Shown here: positions 13,693 to 24,200 of the stretch, piece after piece
Position numbering within the stretch: position 1 is the first letter of the stretch
Layout: each line of letters starts with the position of its first letter
Assembly (NCBI RefSeq): GCF_033807715.1
Contig: NC_084592.1
Location: forward strand, 23,197,501-23,261,500
Origin: Cololabis saira
Lineage: Eukaryota; Chordata; Actinopteri; Beloniformes; Belonidae
Length of the DNA: 64,000 bases
Direction of reading: 5' to 3'
Notes under the pieces: generated by a model
Told to the model about the DNA's origin: nothing
The model's database searches: none
The model's input: only the letters and a program-made list of their open reading frames with translations
Program-made: the position numbers and the translations under genes

Positions 13693-13710
13693 TGGCGTTG
13701 TTGGCAGGAT
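13693..13710 (+). promoter_or_regulatory. Probable primer-binding site of the gypsy element
   Basis: TGGCGTTGTTGGCAGGAT begins two bases after the LTR end and starts with TGG, the complement of the tRNA 3' CCA. I cannot name the primer tRNA with confidence. Confidence 0.6.
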
Positions 13711-13754
13711 TTGAGTTTGTGAGCAGTGCTTGGTACCCACAACATATTTTTAAA

Positions 13755-14660
13755 ATGATGATGCCAATCTATCCTGGTGCCCCTTGGGTGCCAAAATTCC
13801 AAGGCCCAGAGGGTGATTTAAAATATATGGAAAGGAAAGAACAAATCAAAGGCATTTTAGAGGTGCAAGAATTAACAGAACCACAAAAAGTTGCAATTGT
13901 TTTAGGGGCATTGAGTGGGGAGGCCAAACGGCAAATTAATGTTTTAGACCAAGGGGATCGTGATAGGGCTGTTAAAATTTTTACTGTATTAGATGCACTT
14001 TATGTAGAGAGGGTCCCACTGTCAGTTTGGAGGGCACAATTTTTTGGATGTGTTCAAAGACCGGATGAGCCGGTGCGGGCATATGTGTTGCGTTTGAAGG
14101 AACTATATTGTAAGCTGCGGCAGCACAACCCAGATGAGGCCCCTACTGACTCTCACCTGAAAGACCAGTTTTTGTTGGGCCTTGAAGAAGGGCCCCTGCT
14201 CCAAGCCCTAAAGAGGTTTGCCCGTCTTAATGCTGATGCAACCTTTGCCCAAATACAGCAAGAGGCCTTGTTGGAGGAGGAGCAACAAGGAACAAAATGG
14301 CCGGAGGTTACATGTGCAGCAGTAGGCAGGTCTAACTATTCTGAATCTCGTTCACAGACTGACTGGAAGCAACATCTTAAGAGAGAAATCATGGAAGAAA
14401 TGATGGGCCAACTAACAGACTGGAAACATGACCTGGTTAAAGAACTTAAGTCATGGGCCACGGGTCCATCCCAGACCAGCCAGGCAACTCATCATCCTGA
14501 GGCCTACGCCCAGCCGCAGTTTAGACCCAGGCGGGCTAAACCTGGTAGCCCCAACATGTGGGATGAGAATGGTAGGCCAATTTGTAGGCAATGTAAACAG
14601 TCGGGCCACATTGCAAGATTTTGTAAAAACTCCTCAGAGTCTAGCCTAGGTTTAAACTAA
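13755..14660 (+). CDS. gag: Gag polyprotein of the gypsy element
   Basis: This 301-residue protein starts at the first ATG in the open frame, which is preceded by other in-frame codons from 13692. The capsid-like region (about residues 10-180) is helical in character, with blocks such as VPKFQGPEG and VRAYVLRLKELYCKL. It resembles the Gag of vertebrate gypsy lineages related to the PNMA/ZCCHC-type domesticated proteins. A single CCHC zinc knuckle, CRQCKQSGHIARFC, lies near the C-terminus and would bind the genomic RNA. It assembles the cytoplasmic particle. The stop codon TAA directly follows the slippery heptamer TTTAAAC, so a fraction of ribosomes should continue into pol. Confidence 0.9.
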   Translation: MMMPIYPGAPWVPKFQGPEGDLKYMERKEQIKGILEVQELTEPQKVAIVLGALSGEAKRQINVLDQGDRDRAVKIFTVLDALYVERVPLSVWRAQFFGCVQRPDEPVRAYVLRLKELYCKLRQHNPDEAPTDSHLKDQFLLGLEEGPLLQALKRFARLNADATFAQIQQEALLEEEQQGTKWPEVTCAAVGRSNYSESRSQTDWKQHLKREIMEEMMGQLTDWKHDLVKELKSWATGPSQTSQATHHPEAYAQPQFRPRRAKPGSPNMWDENGRPICRQCKQSGHIARFCKNSSESSLGLN

Positions 14661-17600
14661 GTTACCCTGCTACCGAGGCCCAGGCGGTGGGGTTAACAGC
14701 TATTGAACATCCACAGAGGGCCACTGAACCTTTTATTGGTGAATGTCCAACAGTTAACTTGTCTGTAGGGGGTGTTAAACTACATGCCCTCTTGGACACA
14801 GGTTCCCAAGTCACATTAATGCATCAGAGCTTACTCACCCAACACTTTGGCCAACATACCAACAACAACATGGACACTGACACCTCTTTTCTGAGACTCA
14901 AAGCTGCTAATGGGCTTAAAATCCCTTATATTGGTTACGCTGTCATGGATTTTGAGATAGAGGGAATAACCATTCCTGGCCGTGGCATAGTTATTGTGGA
15001 GGATGGAACCACATCTTCCCATTTGATAGTGGGAATGAACGTTATCCAACCTTGCTGGGATGCTGTTTTTCGAGGGCCAGGGGGCCCAGTGTCCTTTTCT
15101 TGCCAGAATCCAAAGTCACAGCGAGCCTGGAAAGATGCATTTGCTGTCTGCCAGAAGATTGCTGCCACCCCTGCAGATGGGTTCCTGGGTTACGTCCGGC
15201 CAGCGAGACGCGAGGCGATCCAGGTGCCAGCCAGAAGCGAAGTGGTGGTGTGGGGCCGCGCCCGAGCCGGTCCATGTCGTAAGGACTATTTTGCACTTGT
15301 AGAGGGACACCAAGAGCTAAGTACTGTGAGTATCGCAAAAACACTGGCTGTGGTAAAAAATGGCAGAATTCCTGTACGAATTCGTAATTTGAACCCATTT
15401 AGTGTGCCCCTAGATCGCTACCAGAAGTTGGGCAAGCTGTTTTATGTAGAGGAGATGGATGTGGTGGGAGCTAAGGATGTGAGCTTGACCCCGGAGGCTG
15501 ATGGTGCAGTTGAAGTGGGTTTGGTTGAAGCCTGTGTTAACACCATGGAAAGTGAACAAGATGGCGTTTTTGACCTAGCCAACTTAACAAGTGGACTAGA
15601 CCTAACTGAAGAAGAGCAAGGCAAGCTGAAGGAGCTTCTTAACAAATGGGAGAAGGTGTTTGCCACCCATGAGGAAGACTTTGGGAAAACGGGCACTGTG
15701 AAACATATGATACATACTGGTGAGGCTAACCCTATTAGAGAGCGTTTCCGACCATTGCCACCTATGATGTATAAGGAGGTGAGAGCACTTCTATCCGACA
15801 TGCTTGAAAAAGGGGTAATACGTGAAAGCTCTAGTCCATGGGCAGCACCTATTGTATTGGTGAGAAAAAAAGATGGAAGTTGGAGGTTCTGCGTGGATTA
15901 TAGGAAGCTGAACTCTGTAACCCACAAAGATGCTTTTCCCCTCCCTAGAATCGAGGAGACACTGACCTCTCTTACCAAAGCAGAATGGTTTACTACCTTG
16001 GACCTGGCGAGCGGGTATTGGCAAGTGGAAATGGACCCTGAGGACCAAGAAAAAACTGCCTTCACTACACCACTGGGTTTGTTCGAGTTCCAACGGATGC
16101 CTTTTGGTCTTTGCAATGCCCCTGCCACTTTCCAGCGTTTAATGCAACAATGTCTTAGTGGCCAAATTGCAGAATCTCTGCTTGTATATCTAGATGACAT
16201 CATAGTGTACTCCCCAGATTTTGCAACACACATTCAACACCTAGAGGAAGTCTTTGCGAAGTTGCATAAGCATGGACTGAAGTTGAGACCTGACAAGTGC
16301 AACTTACTACAACGACAGGTGAAGTTCCTTGGTCATGTGGTCGATAAATATGGAGTTCATCCGGATCCATCAAAGATCTCTGCTGTGGTTGACTGGCCTA
16401 CACCTTCCACTGTCAGAGAGGTAAGGGCATTCCTCGGCTTGGCTGGGTATTATAGACGTTTTGTCCCAAACTTTTCTAAAATTTCCCTACCTCTAAATGC
16501 ATTATTAACTGGCATACCCAATGATAAACGGTCCAGTGGTCGTAAAGTGGAATGGACGGAGGAGTGCCAATCTGCCTTTGATCGTCTAAAAGCTGTACTA
16601 ACCCAAGCTCCAGTATTAGCGTATGCTGATTTCACTTTGCCATTCATTGTTTATACTGATGCTAGCAATCAGGGTTTAGGGGCTGTGTTGGCTCAAAAAC
16701 AGGATGACCGTGAACGGGTTATAGCATATGCTAGCCGTACCCTACACCCCACTGAACAGAACGATGCTAACTATAGCTCCTTTAAGTTGGAACTTTTGGG
16801 ATTGAAGTGGGCAATCACAGAAAAATTCAAAGACTATCTTACAGGAGCCAAGTTTATTGTCTATACAGATAACAACCCTGTTGCTCATCTACAGTCTGCC
16901 AAGTTGGGTGCCACCGAACAGAGGTGGGTTGCACAGCTAGCCTCTTTTGATTTTGAGGTGAAATATCGGGCAGGTAAAGAGAACACCAATGCTGATGCTT
17001 TGTCCAGATTTCCTGCAACTGTTGTACCCTCCACAGGAGCTCAAAGGCCACCAACTGATGTGAACGGAGTTGGTGCAGCTGCATCCGCAGACCTCAACGA
17101 TGTATTGGGGTGCGGGAATGAGGACTGGGGGGCTCTGCAAAATGAAGATGAGGGCATACAACAGGTCAAGAGGTACGTGGAGATGGGATATTGGCCAGGA
17201 AGATTGGAGAGAAAAGCCCTGTCTGCAAAGGCACAGCGGTTATTGCATCATCGTAAGAGACTTTACCTTAAAAATGGTGTGCTGTGCCGTAAGGCTGTTG
17301 ACCCCTACACACATGAACTACACTCCCAGGTCATCTGTCCAACTGCCAGGTGTAAGACTGTTTGGGAGAAGTACCACCAGGCTGCTGCCCACGCCGGAGT
17401 GGAAAGGACACTGTCAGCCATGAGACGTTTCTTTTTCTGGCCCAATATGGAAGAGGAGGTACGGGGGTTCAACTCTGGGTGTGTCTGCTGTAGCTTGCAA
17501 AAGGATAGGACAGACCCCAGGGCCCCTTTACAACCCATCTCTGTGTCATATCCCCTAGAGGCTGTGGCCCTGGACTTCCTTTCTCTAAGCAGACCTAATG

Positions 17601-18571
17601 ATCCTTACCAGAATATCCTAGTCATGACAGACATGTTCACACGGTATGCTTGGGCCATGTCCACCCGTGACCAAACTGCAAAAACGACTGTCAGAGCAAT
17701 TTGGACAAACATAATCCAGACTTTTGGCTGCCCCTCGCGGTTCCATTCAGATCAAGGTCCAAACTTTGAATCGGATTTAATGAAACAACTGTGTGATGTG
17801 TACAACGTTTCTAAGAGCAGAACCACCCCCTACCACCCGTCTGGTAACGGTAGGGTGGAGAGATTCAATCAGACGCTGCTTAACATGCTGCGTACCCTTG
17901 AGGTAGATAAACAGAGTAAATGGCCAGAGTACCTCCCTGAACTGTTGCAAGCCTACAATAACACTATACACAGTGCAACCGGTTTCGCCCCTTCATATCT
18001 TATGTTCGGCCGTCACCTTAGGCTTCCAGTGGATGTTAGCCTAGGAGTCGCCCCCCCTCAGTGTCGCCAAAATGTAGCAACTTGGGTCAGCGAACACCAC
18101 AAAAGGCTTAACTTTGCTTATGATTTGGCCCATAGGAAAATGGGGGTTACAGCTAATCAACAGAAGGAGCACTATGACCGAAAGGCTCATGCTCCCTTGC
18201 TTGTGCCAGGAGAGAGGGTATGGGTGCGGAATAGGAACCGAGAAGGTCACGGGAAGCTGCAGAGTTGGTGGAATCCAGAACCTTACGTGGTGGTGGGAAC
18301 AGTTGGGGATACAGGGCTGACTTACAGGGTTAGGCCAGAAAGAGGAGGTGTAGAAAAGACCCTTCATAGGAACGCCCTTAAACCTTGTGTTGGCCCTATA
18401 TGTGATGCAGCTAAGGAAACTGTTGTACAGGAAAGGGAGCTGAGCGCTCTACCCCCTATCTTATATTTCCCACCAGGTTTTGGAGCACCCGCTGAGCCAG
18501 CCAGGGTGCAGGATTTACCACGGCGATCAACCCGTGCAAACTTGGGTCTACCACCAGCTCGGTATCGTTGA
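14645..18571 (+). CDS. pol: Pol polyprotein of the gypsy element (PR-RT-RH-IN)
   Basis: The frame is open from 14645. It has no suitable ATG at its head, and the first near-cognate codon is GTG at 14687, so expression by -1 frameshifting from gag is expected. Numbering from 14687 (1294 residues): retropepsin with DTG at 37-39; RT about 320-640 with YLDD at 501-504; RNase H with D658, E702, D728 and D770; integrase with H897, H902, C932 and C935 in the zinc domain. The catalytic triad is D963, D1022 and E1058, the last two with the usual 35-residue spacing. There is no chromodomain at the C-terminus, which ends in a basic, proline-rich tail. All catalytic residues that I can place are present, and the frame has no stop. 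Confidence 0.93.
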   Translation, partial: PRFKLSYPATEAQAVGLTAIEHPQRATEPFIGECPTVNLSVGGVKLHALLDTGSQVTLMHQSLLTQHFGQHTNNNMDTDTSFLRLKAANGLKIPYIGYAVMDFEIEGITIPGRGIVIVEDGTTSSHLIVGMNVIQPCWDAVFRGPGGPVSFSCQNPKSQRAWKDAFAVCQKIAATPADGFLGYVRPARREAIQVPARSEVVVWGRARAGPCRKDYFALVEGHQELSTVSIAKTLAVVKNGRIPVRIRNLNPFSVPLDRYQKLGKLFYVEEMDVVGAKDVSLTPEADGAVEVGLVEACVNTMESEQDGVFDLANLTSGLDLTEEEQGKLKELLNKWEKVFATHEEDFGKTGTVKHMIHTGEANPIRERFRPLPPMMYKEVRALLSDMLEKGVIRESSSPWAAPIVLVRKKDGSWRFCVDYRKLNSVTHKDAFPLPRIEETLTSLTKAEWFTTLDLASGYWQVEMDPEDQEKTAFTTPLGLFEFQRMPFGLCNAPATFQRLMQQCLSGQIAESLLVYLDDIIVYSPDFATHIQHLEEVFAKLHKHGLKLRPDKCNLLQRQVKFLGHVVDKYGVHPDPSKISAVVDWPTPSTVREVRAFLGLAGYYRRFVPNFSKISLPLNALLTGIPNDKRSSGRKVEWTEECQSAFDRLKAVLTQAPVLAYADFTLPFIVYTDASNQGLGAVLAQKQDDRERVIAYASRTLHPTEQNDANYSSFKLELLGLKWAITEKFKDYLTGAKFIVYTDNNPVAHLQSAKLGATEQRWVAQLASFDFEVKYRAGKENTNADALSRFPATVVPSTGAQRPPTDVNGVGAAASADLNDVLGCGNEDWGALQNEDEGIQQVKRYVEMGYWPGRLERKALSAKAQRLLHHRKRLYLKNGVLCRKAVDPYTHELHSQVICPTARCKTVWEKYHQAAAHAGVERTLSAMRRFFFWPNMEEEVRGFNSGCVCCSLQKDRTDPRAPLQPISVSYPLEAVALDFLSLSRPNDPYQNILVMTDMFTRYAWAMSTRDQTAKTTVRAIWTNIIQTFGCPSRFHSDQGPNFESDLMKQLCDVYNVSKSRTTPYHPSGNGRVERFNQTLLNMLRTLEVDKQSKWPEYLPELLQAYNNTIHSATGFAPSYLMFGRHLRLPVDVSLGVAPPQCRQNVATWVSEHHKRLNFAYDLAHRKMGVTANQQKEHYDRKAHAPLLVPGERVWVRNRNREGHGKLQSWWNPEPYVVVGTVGDTGLTYRVRPERGGVEKTLHRNALKPCVGPICDAAKETVVQERELSALPPILYFPPGFGAPAEPARVQDLPRRSTRANLGLPPARYR
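14651..14657 (+). promoter_or_regulatory. -1 ribosomal frameshift heptamer T TTA AAC
   Basis: In the gag frame the bases read T TTA AAC followed at once by the stop TAA. This is a perfect X XXY YYZ heptamer. Slipping back one base after AAC leads into the pol frame, which is open from 14645. The overlap is therefore only about 16 bases and contains exactly this site. TTTAAAC is among the most efficient known eukaryotic slippery sequences. I did not fold the downstream RNA for a stimulatory structure. Confidence 0.8.
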
Positions 18572-18600
18572 TTGTTGGCAGGGACTGCCAACGATAAACT

Positions 18601-18609
18601 GTAGGGGGG
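18601..18609 (+). promoter_or_regulatory. Polypurine tract of the gypsy element
   Basis: The G-rich GTAGGGGGG directly precedes the 3' LTR, the position where plus-strand DNA synthesis is primed. It is short, with one T. Confidence 0.7.
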
Positions 18610-19523
18610 TGTCATGCTGAGTGCCAGGCTGTGTCTAATTGTTTGTTTATTGTTTTGGAGTTGTTGTGTTAACCATTTTATTTGCATGTTTTTGTTTTGT
18701 TAGTTACTGTTTGAAATGTTACCTTTTCTGTGTTTTGAGTTGACATGCAATTACCTTTTGTTTGAGTTGATTAGACACAGCTGAACACAATCAAGCAGCA
18801 ACTGAATCCTGACAGACAGCTGCAGTGGCCAATAAACCACTGCAGGCTGGCCCCCCTAGACCAATGGTGAACGAGGGGAGGGTTTCCTTCCCCTTATATA
18901 TTCAAGGCAGACATTCAAGCTGGGAGATTGAACGGACGGACAGAGGCCCACAGGATACCTCGTTGCCGGAGAGCCCCTGCAGACCCAGACAGACCACAAA
19001 TACAGCAGTGTATTGGAGGCCTTTGGACGTAATGGCAGAAGTAGGAACTTCTGCCCAAATGCTGTGAGTTTCCCTAACCAATACACTGGCTGTTGCCTAC
19101 TGAACCACGTCGTGATAGCACGTTAAAATATCCTGTGGTTGTAGGGCAGATTGCTGGCTCTCTTTCTTTGCTCCAGGGTCTGATTGTCGACCGGAGCTGT
19201 ACAGCAGAGGATCCCTGTTGGTGCGGGCCTTACTGCCAAGGATTCCAGAGGGGGCGCAAGAGGACCGTCTTTTTGGACAAGACAGTGGACCCCGGAACAG
19301 ATTGACTTTGCGACTGTTCATTTTTAACCTTTTTAACCTTTTTAAGGATTGGCCATTTTAGTAAACAGTTCTCCCCTTTTAAGGACATTTTCCCCACCCC
19401 GATTTTATACAACCTTTGCGCAATAAACGTTTGTTGCTGCACCACCTGCTTTTTGTTGTGGGTTACTAAGCGCTGCTCACCCTCGAAAGTATTTAATTGG
19501 GGACTAGAACCACCCCTTTGACA
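18610..19523 (+). repeat. 3' LTR of the gypsy element
   Basis: 914 bp, the same length as the 5' LTR, with about three base differences. It is followed by the target repeat AGCG and the resumed L2 frame. Confidence 0.95.
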
Positions 19524-21045
19524 AGCGCAACCTTGATTTTATGTTTTTAACTGAAACTTGGTTAAGTCAGGATAATAGTGCAGCAGTTCTTATTGAGTCA
19601 ACACCCCATAATTTTTGTTTTAGTGAAGCAAGAATACATAGGAGAGGAGGCGGAGTCGCCACTCTGTTCAAGGACAGCTTCGAATGCATCAAAGTGTCTT
19701 ATGGTCAATTTGATTCCTTTGAATATGTTGCCATTCAGTTAAAATCCCCCTGTCGAGCAATCTTAGTGACCATCTACAGACCCCCCAAATATGATGCAAG
19801 GTTTTTTGATGAGTTTGCCAAACTACTGTCAATTATGTGCATGGATTTGGATTATGTTGTTTTAGTGGGTGATTTTAACATTCATGTTGATAATCCCAAA
19901 GATGGGTGTGCTAAGGAACTTTTAAATATTCTGGATAATTTTGGGCTTTCCCAGCATTTAATTATTTCCAAAGGTCTTAATATCTCAGAGGTTTTGGTGA
20001 ACGATGTTGCTCTGTCTGATCACTACTGTGTATTGTTTAAAATGACCACCGTTGCCAATCCTATGAAAGGTGAAGCAGAGGTAATCAGAAAGCGTTATAT
20101 AAATGATAACACCTGTGCATTATTCACCCAGGGTTTTTACACCATCACCAACCCTTCACTCAGTTCTAGTTGATGACCTTGTTAACAGACTGGGAGGAAA
20201 AAGTCACCCTGGAGAAACGCCACACTGGTTAGCAGAACGCAGGTGGCGCAAAAACAAACTTCCGGTATATTACAACATTTATAAAGAGTCTTTGCAACTA
20301 TAACCAGAAACTGAAGAATGCAAGGCAATCGTATTTTTCAGAGATTATCGATAGAAACAGTAATAATGCTCGCACACTGTTTTCTGTGGTAGACAGACTG
20401 ACAAACCCCACAGCCTCAATTCCCCCTGAACTGCTGTCTGAAAAGGCCTGCAATAACTTTGCTGCCTTTTTCACAAACAAAATATTACGGATAAGACAAA
20501 CAATGTGCAGCTCCAGCTCAGGAATGATAACACACTGGCCTTCCTGTTTAGTAAAGCTGGGACAGTTCAGACTCTTAGATTATACAACCCTAACGGAAAC
20601 GGTTTCAAAATTAAAGCCCACAACATGCTGTCTTGATATTCTGCCTTCAAACTTTTTTAAAACGGTTTTTAACTGCATAGCTCCGGATGTATTGCAGATA
20701 ATAAATACTTCTCTTCAAACAGGCCAGTTTCCCCAGGCTTTGAAAACGGCAGTAATAAAACCTCTTCTAAAAAAATCAAATCTGGATGCTACAACACTTA
20801 GTAACTATAGGCCAATATCAAATCTGCCATTTTTGGGGAAAATCATTGAAAAGGTCATTTTCCAGCAAATCCATGCTTTTATGATGCAAAACAACCTTTT
20901 AACGCATTTCAGTCTGGATTTCAGCCACACCACAGCACTGAGACTGTACTCATATAGTCTTAAATGATATTCATCTGAATAATGATGCAGGCAAATCCTC
21001 TGTTCTGGTATTACTGGATCTCAGTGCTGCATTCGACACGGTTTT
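19524..21045 (+). pseudogene. L2-like LINE, 3' part: endonuclease and N-terminal RT, truncated
   Basis: The endonuclease continues with FLTETWL, RGGGVATLF, IYRPPK and VGDFNIHVD. It then reads into the linker and RT region, including LSNYRPISNLPFLGKIIEKV. The frame shifts at least twice (near 20170 and again near 20310), and a piece of the endonuclease C-terminus appears deleted around 19970. L2 similarity ends at LLDLSAAFDTV, i.e. RT motif A, near 21045. The catalytic YADD block and the 3' end are missing. This copy was already dead, or died later, regardless of the gypsy insertion. Confidence 0.85.
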
Positions 21046-21221
21046 CCCATCCGCTTTGAATGGGTTTTTTTGGCCGGTTTTTTGGGAATAACTTCGGGAA
21101 AAATGGGAATTTCAACACCAAAAGTCATAGCACACTATTCCCGATCGAGTAACAATAACACAATAACAATAGTGCCTGTTGGCGCAGCCGTGGCACTAAT
21201 AAACACGCAGGATAACAATAG
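21046..21221. other. Unclassified sequence after the L2 break
   Basis: The sequence changes abruptly at about 21045 from L2 to unrelated DNA. It contains CCGTGGCACTAATAAAC, an imperfect version of which recurs after the hairpin at about 21290-21305. Confidence 0.4.
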
Positions 21222-21287
21222 ATGCCCCGAGGCACTCCTCTCCATTGCTATGGCATAGCTATGGAGGAGGAGTGCCTCGTGGCGCAT
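21222..21287. repeat. Near-perfect hairpin of about 66 nt
   Basis: The left arm ATGCCCCGAGGCACTCCTC plus TCCAT pairs with the right arm ATGGAGGAGGAGTGCCTCG plus TGGCGCAT, with small bulges. The loop of about 15 nt is itself partly palindromic. It could be a foldback element end or a small-RNA precursor. Confidence 0.6.
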
Positions 21288-24200
21288 GCCCCGTGGCACT
21301 AACAAGTAAGTGCACGTGTGTCCAGTGATGCCATTCTCAGTTTTCTTCCCTCTGGTATAGCACAGATTCTATATGAATAATGGAAGCATCAGCAGAATGT
21401 GGATATTTCTGATATTTTCTGATTGGTTTATGGGCTTATTCATATTTAAAAATACATCTGATATGAATTATACATAGGTATGCATCTATTGTCTCAGTGA
21501 ACAGATCAGATTTTCCCTGTTAATGTAAATCAGACGTCCATCAAAATGCAGCAGTGGTGAATAATGTAAACACAGGTGGGCCTCCACTTCAAAATTTGCC
21601 TAAAGCAATAAAGTTTTACTGAACTAATTCTAGGGAACTCTGAGGAGGCCTGTCAATCCGGTGGAAAAAGGTCCATGTAATACATGCATCTAATATTTAA
21701 CCCCCTTTCACTGAAAATACAATCTGTACTTCCCAACTTGCAGACTAACTTTTTCCCAATCAGTAGCCAAGTTCATCTACCTTCCAAGATTGTTTCCCTG
21801 GCAGTCAAGCAGTATAACTGCAAGTTAAAGGTCACCTTTAATTAAGCTGTGACTTTTAACTTGTCTTTTCAAAATAGTCCCTTAAATCAGATTCGTCATC
21901 ATTGGTAAATGCAATCTGACCAAAAACTTTCAGCATGCTCTGCAACAATGGAATCACTCTTACTCTCAGTTAACGAACAAGAAATTGCAAAACTGTGATA
22001 ACTGGGATACTGAGATATTTGTGTTGAAGGTTATCATTCAGTCAGATTGTCATGCCAGTCCAGGCTCATGCCAAGATTTATGTTGGGTTCCACATGCTTG
22101 TCTTCCCAATGAGGGTAAAAGGAGAAAAATAATCCTTCTAGATTATAAAAGTCATTGAACAGAAGCATTTTACAGTCTATAATTTGATATCATCATAGAA
22201 TAAAACTATGGTGATATAATAATGAAACTATGGCAAGTATATCGTTTGAATATGAAACAAATCTGGTTGGACACATCATAAAGCTAAACTTTTTTGCTTA
22301 AAGCACCCAGTAATGATGAAATAGTGAGATTTCTTTTCTTTTTTATATTTAGTCTTTGTGAAGCTGATCTATTCTGTTCACGAAATGTAATTTAAGGGGT
22401 CAGTTAGGCATTCAATCTCGCCCTAATCTTTAGCCTGTAGAAAAGAAGAAGGAAAAGAAGCCTGTCGAAAAGAACTCTCATTCATATCCTCAAACTCAAC
22501 GTTGGTTTTGTGGAAACTAACATAAGCAACTAACACAAGTTTGAAGTGGAGCTGATTAATGGGAGTAGGTGACAATCAAAGAGCAATTTTGTGATAAAAA
22601 ACAATATTAATTGTTAGAGAAAATACAATGGCCTTTCTCTAACATACCTCAATTATTTAGAATTATTTAACTGTTTAGACTATAGCAACTTGCTTGGAGG
22701 GAATCTGTTTGTTTGTTCATTCATTCATTGTTTTTAGAAACAGAGGTGACTCACAGAACTAGAAAACCTCAAATGTCACCCGTACCTTCAATAGTTGCAT
22801 AATGTGGAGATGATCATGGCTTACTTAGGCAGTGACTTTGAGAACCAAAACCCTTTCCAGCACTAAATTAGCAATGACCTGAGGATCTCGTATTCATAAA
22901 GGACAATGATTCACAACCAGAGCTAAACTGGTCTTGTATAAAGTCTTAATAACAAGTGATGAACATTGATTCTGTTCTTCTGAAATCTGGTCAATGTCAA
23001 CACTGAAGGAATATTATGGATACTGTGCTGGGACCCGGTTTATTTTTAATTCATTTTAGAGCTGTGGACACCATTATTTTCAAAGGCAGTCTAATGGCCA
23101 TTGGAAAAACAGTCAAGATGATCAATGATTCCACCATATTGCATCAAAACCAACTAAATGATAGATGTAGTTTGGAAAAAGTGCTTGAAACAGGAGCAGA
23201 TTCAGTTTCAGATTTTTAAAAAGAACGTATAAAAAGTCACAAAATGCAGTAGGTGCCAGTGTGATAGACAATTTTTATGGTTTTCGTTTGACTAGCCTTT
23301 TCTTCTCACCCACAAAGACCCTTAGGAATTATCCAATTGATGGGTCTTTTTAGTCAAAGGTATCATGTATCAAAAACTCTTTTTAATATCTTTAAATGAC
23401 ACAAAGAATTTAGTATCACTGACTCACATTTATCAGGCTTTCATTTCGCGTCTAATTTTGCAGTTTAGATTAAACAAAAGAAACATTTACATTTTTAAAA
23501 GAGTCTTCCAAATTGAACTTTTTGTGTTAAGGAGGCCACTCTTCTGAATTCTGAAGTGTCCCTTAGTCATTAAACCCAAGGTTGTTAAGATTGGCCTGAT
23601 AAATCCAAACTTGTTACTGAATGAATTTGAAGATATTTTTCAAATGGAAGTTTCAAAAGTCATCTGTGACTTAAAGGGTCTAGTCGTTAGCAGCATGGCA
23701 ATCCAGTGTCACAAAGAACATGTTTCTGTATCCTTCAAATCATGATGTAAGGCAAGGAAAAATCAATCTTGTTAAAGAATCTCAATGAATAATGGAGACA
23801 ACATCCTCACTAAGAACCAAACAGTCAAATTCATGCTTTACTTATTGCCCATTCTGGGATATAGCTAAACAATTTCTTACCAGCTGTCCATTTTATACAA
23901 ACATAACATTATTTAGAGTCAACTGGATAAAACGATGATCTCAGAGAGAAAGATTTAACACAATTCTTGACAAATGTCCATCAGGTGGTCACGTGCGCAA
24001 TGACATAAGCAGACTATTGTTCAATTAAACTTTTACTCTTCACCAAAATATAATTAAATTCTTCTTCATCTTAATAATGTAAGCAAGCAAGACAGCTTTG
24101 CATATTCTGCAATCCAGGGACCATACCTTTACTTGGTGAAGGGAGAACAGTTAGCAGGCTAGCTGTCAGATGCAGAGCTGGATGGCAAGCTTGGCTCGTC

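Larger units (their letters stand above)
12777..19523 (+). mobile_element. Complete, young Ty3/gypsy LTR retrotransposon (6747 bp)
   Basis: Two 914-bp LTRs bound a gag ORF and a 1294-codon pol frame, and the flanking 4-bp repeat AGCG lies at 12773-12776 and 19524-19527. The LTRs begin TGTCATG and end TTTGACA. I count about three differences between the LTRs: one near 13270 versus 19103, and two near 13330 versus 19163. This points to a recent insertion. Order is LTR, PBS, gag, pol (protease, RT, RNase H, integrase), PPT, LTR; there is no env. The element sits in sense orientation inside an L2 endonuclease domain. No inactivating change is visible in gag or pol, so the copy may be competent. 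Confidence 0.95.

Noticed and set aside
15442..18367. Minus-strand frames of 60-120 codons within the gypsy pol
   Set aside because: They are antisense shadows of the intact pol frame.
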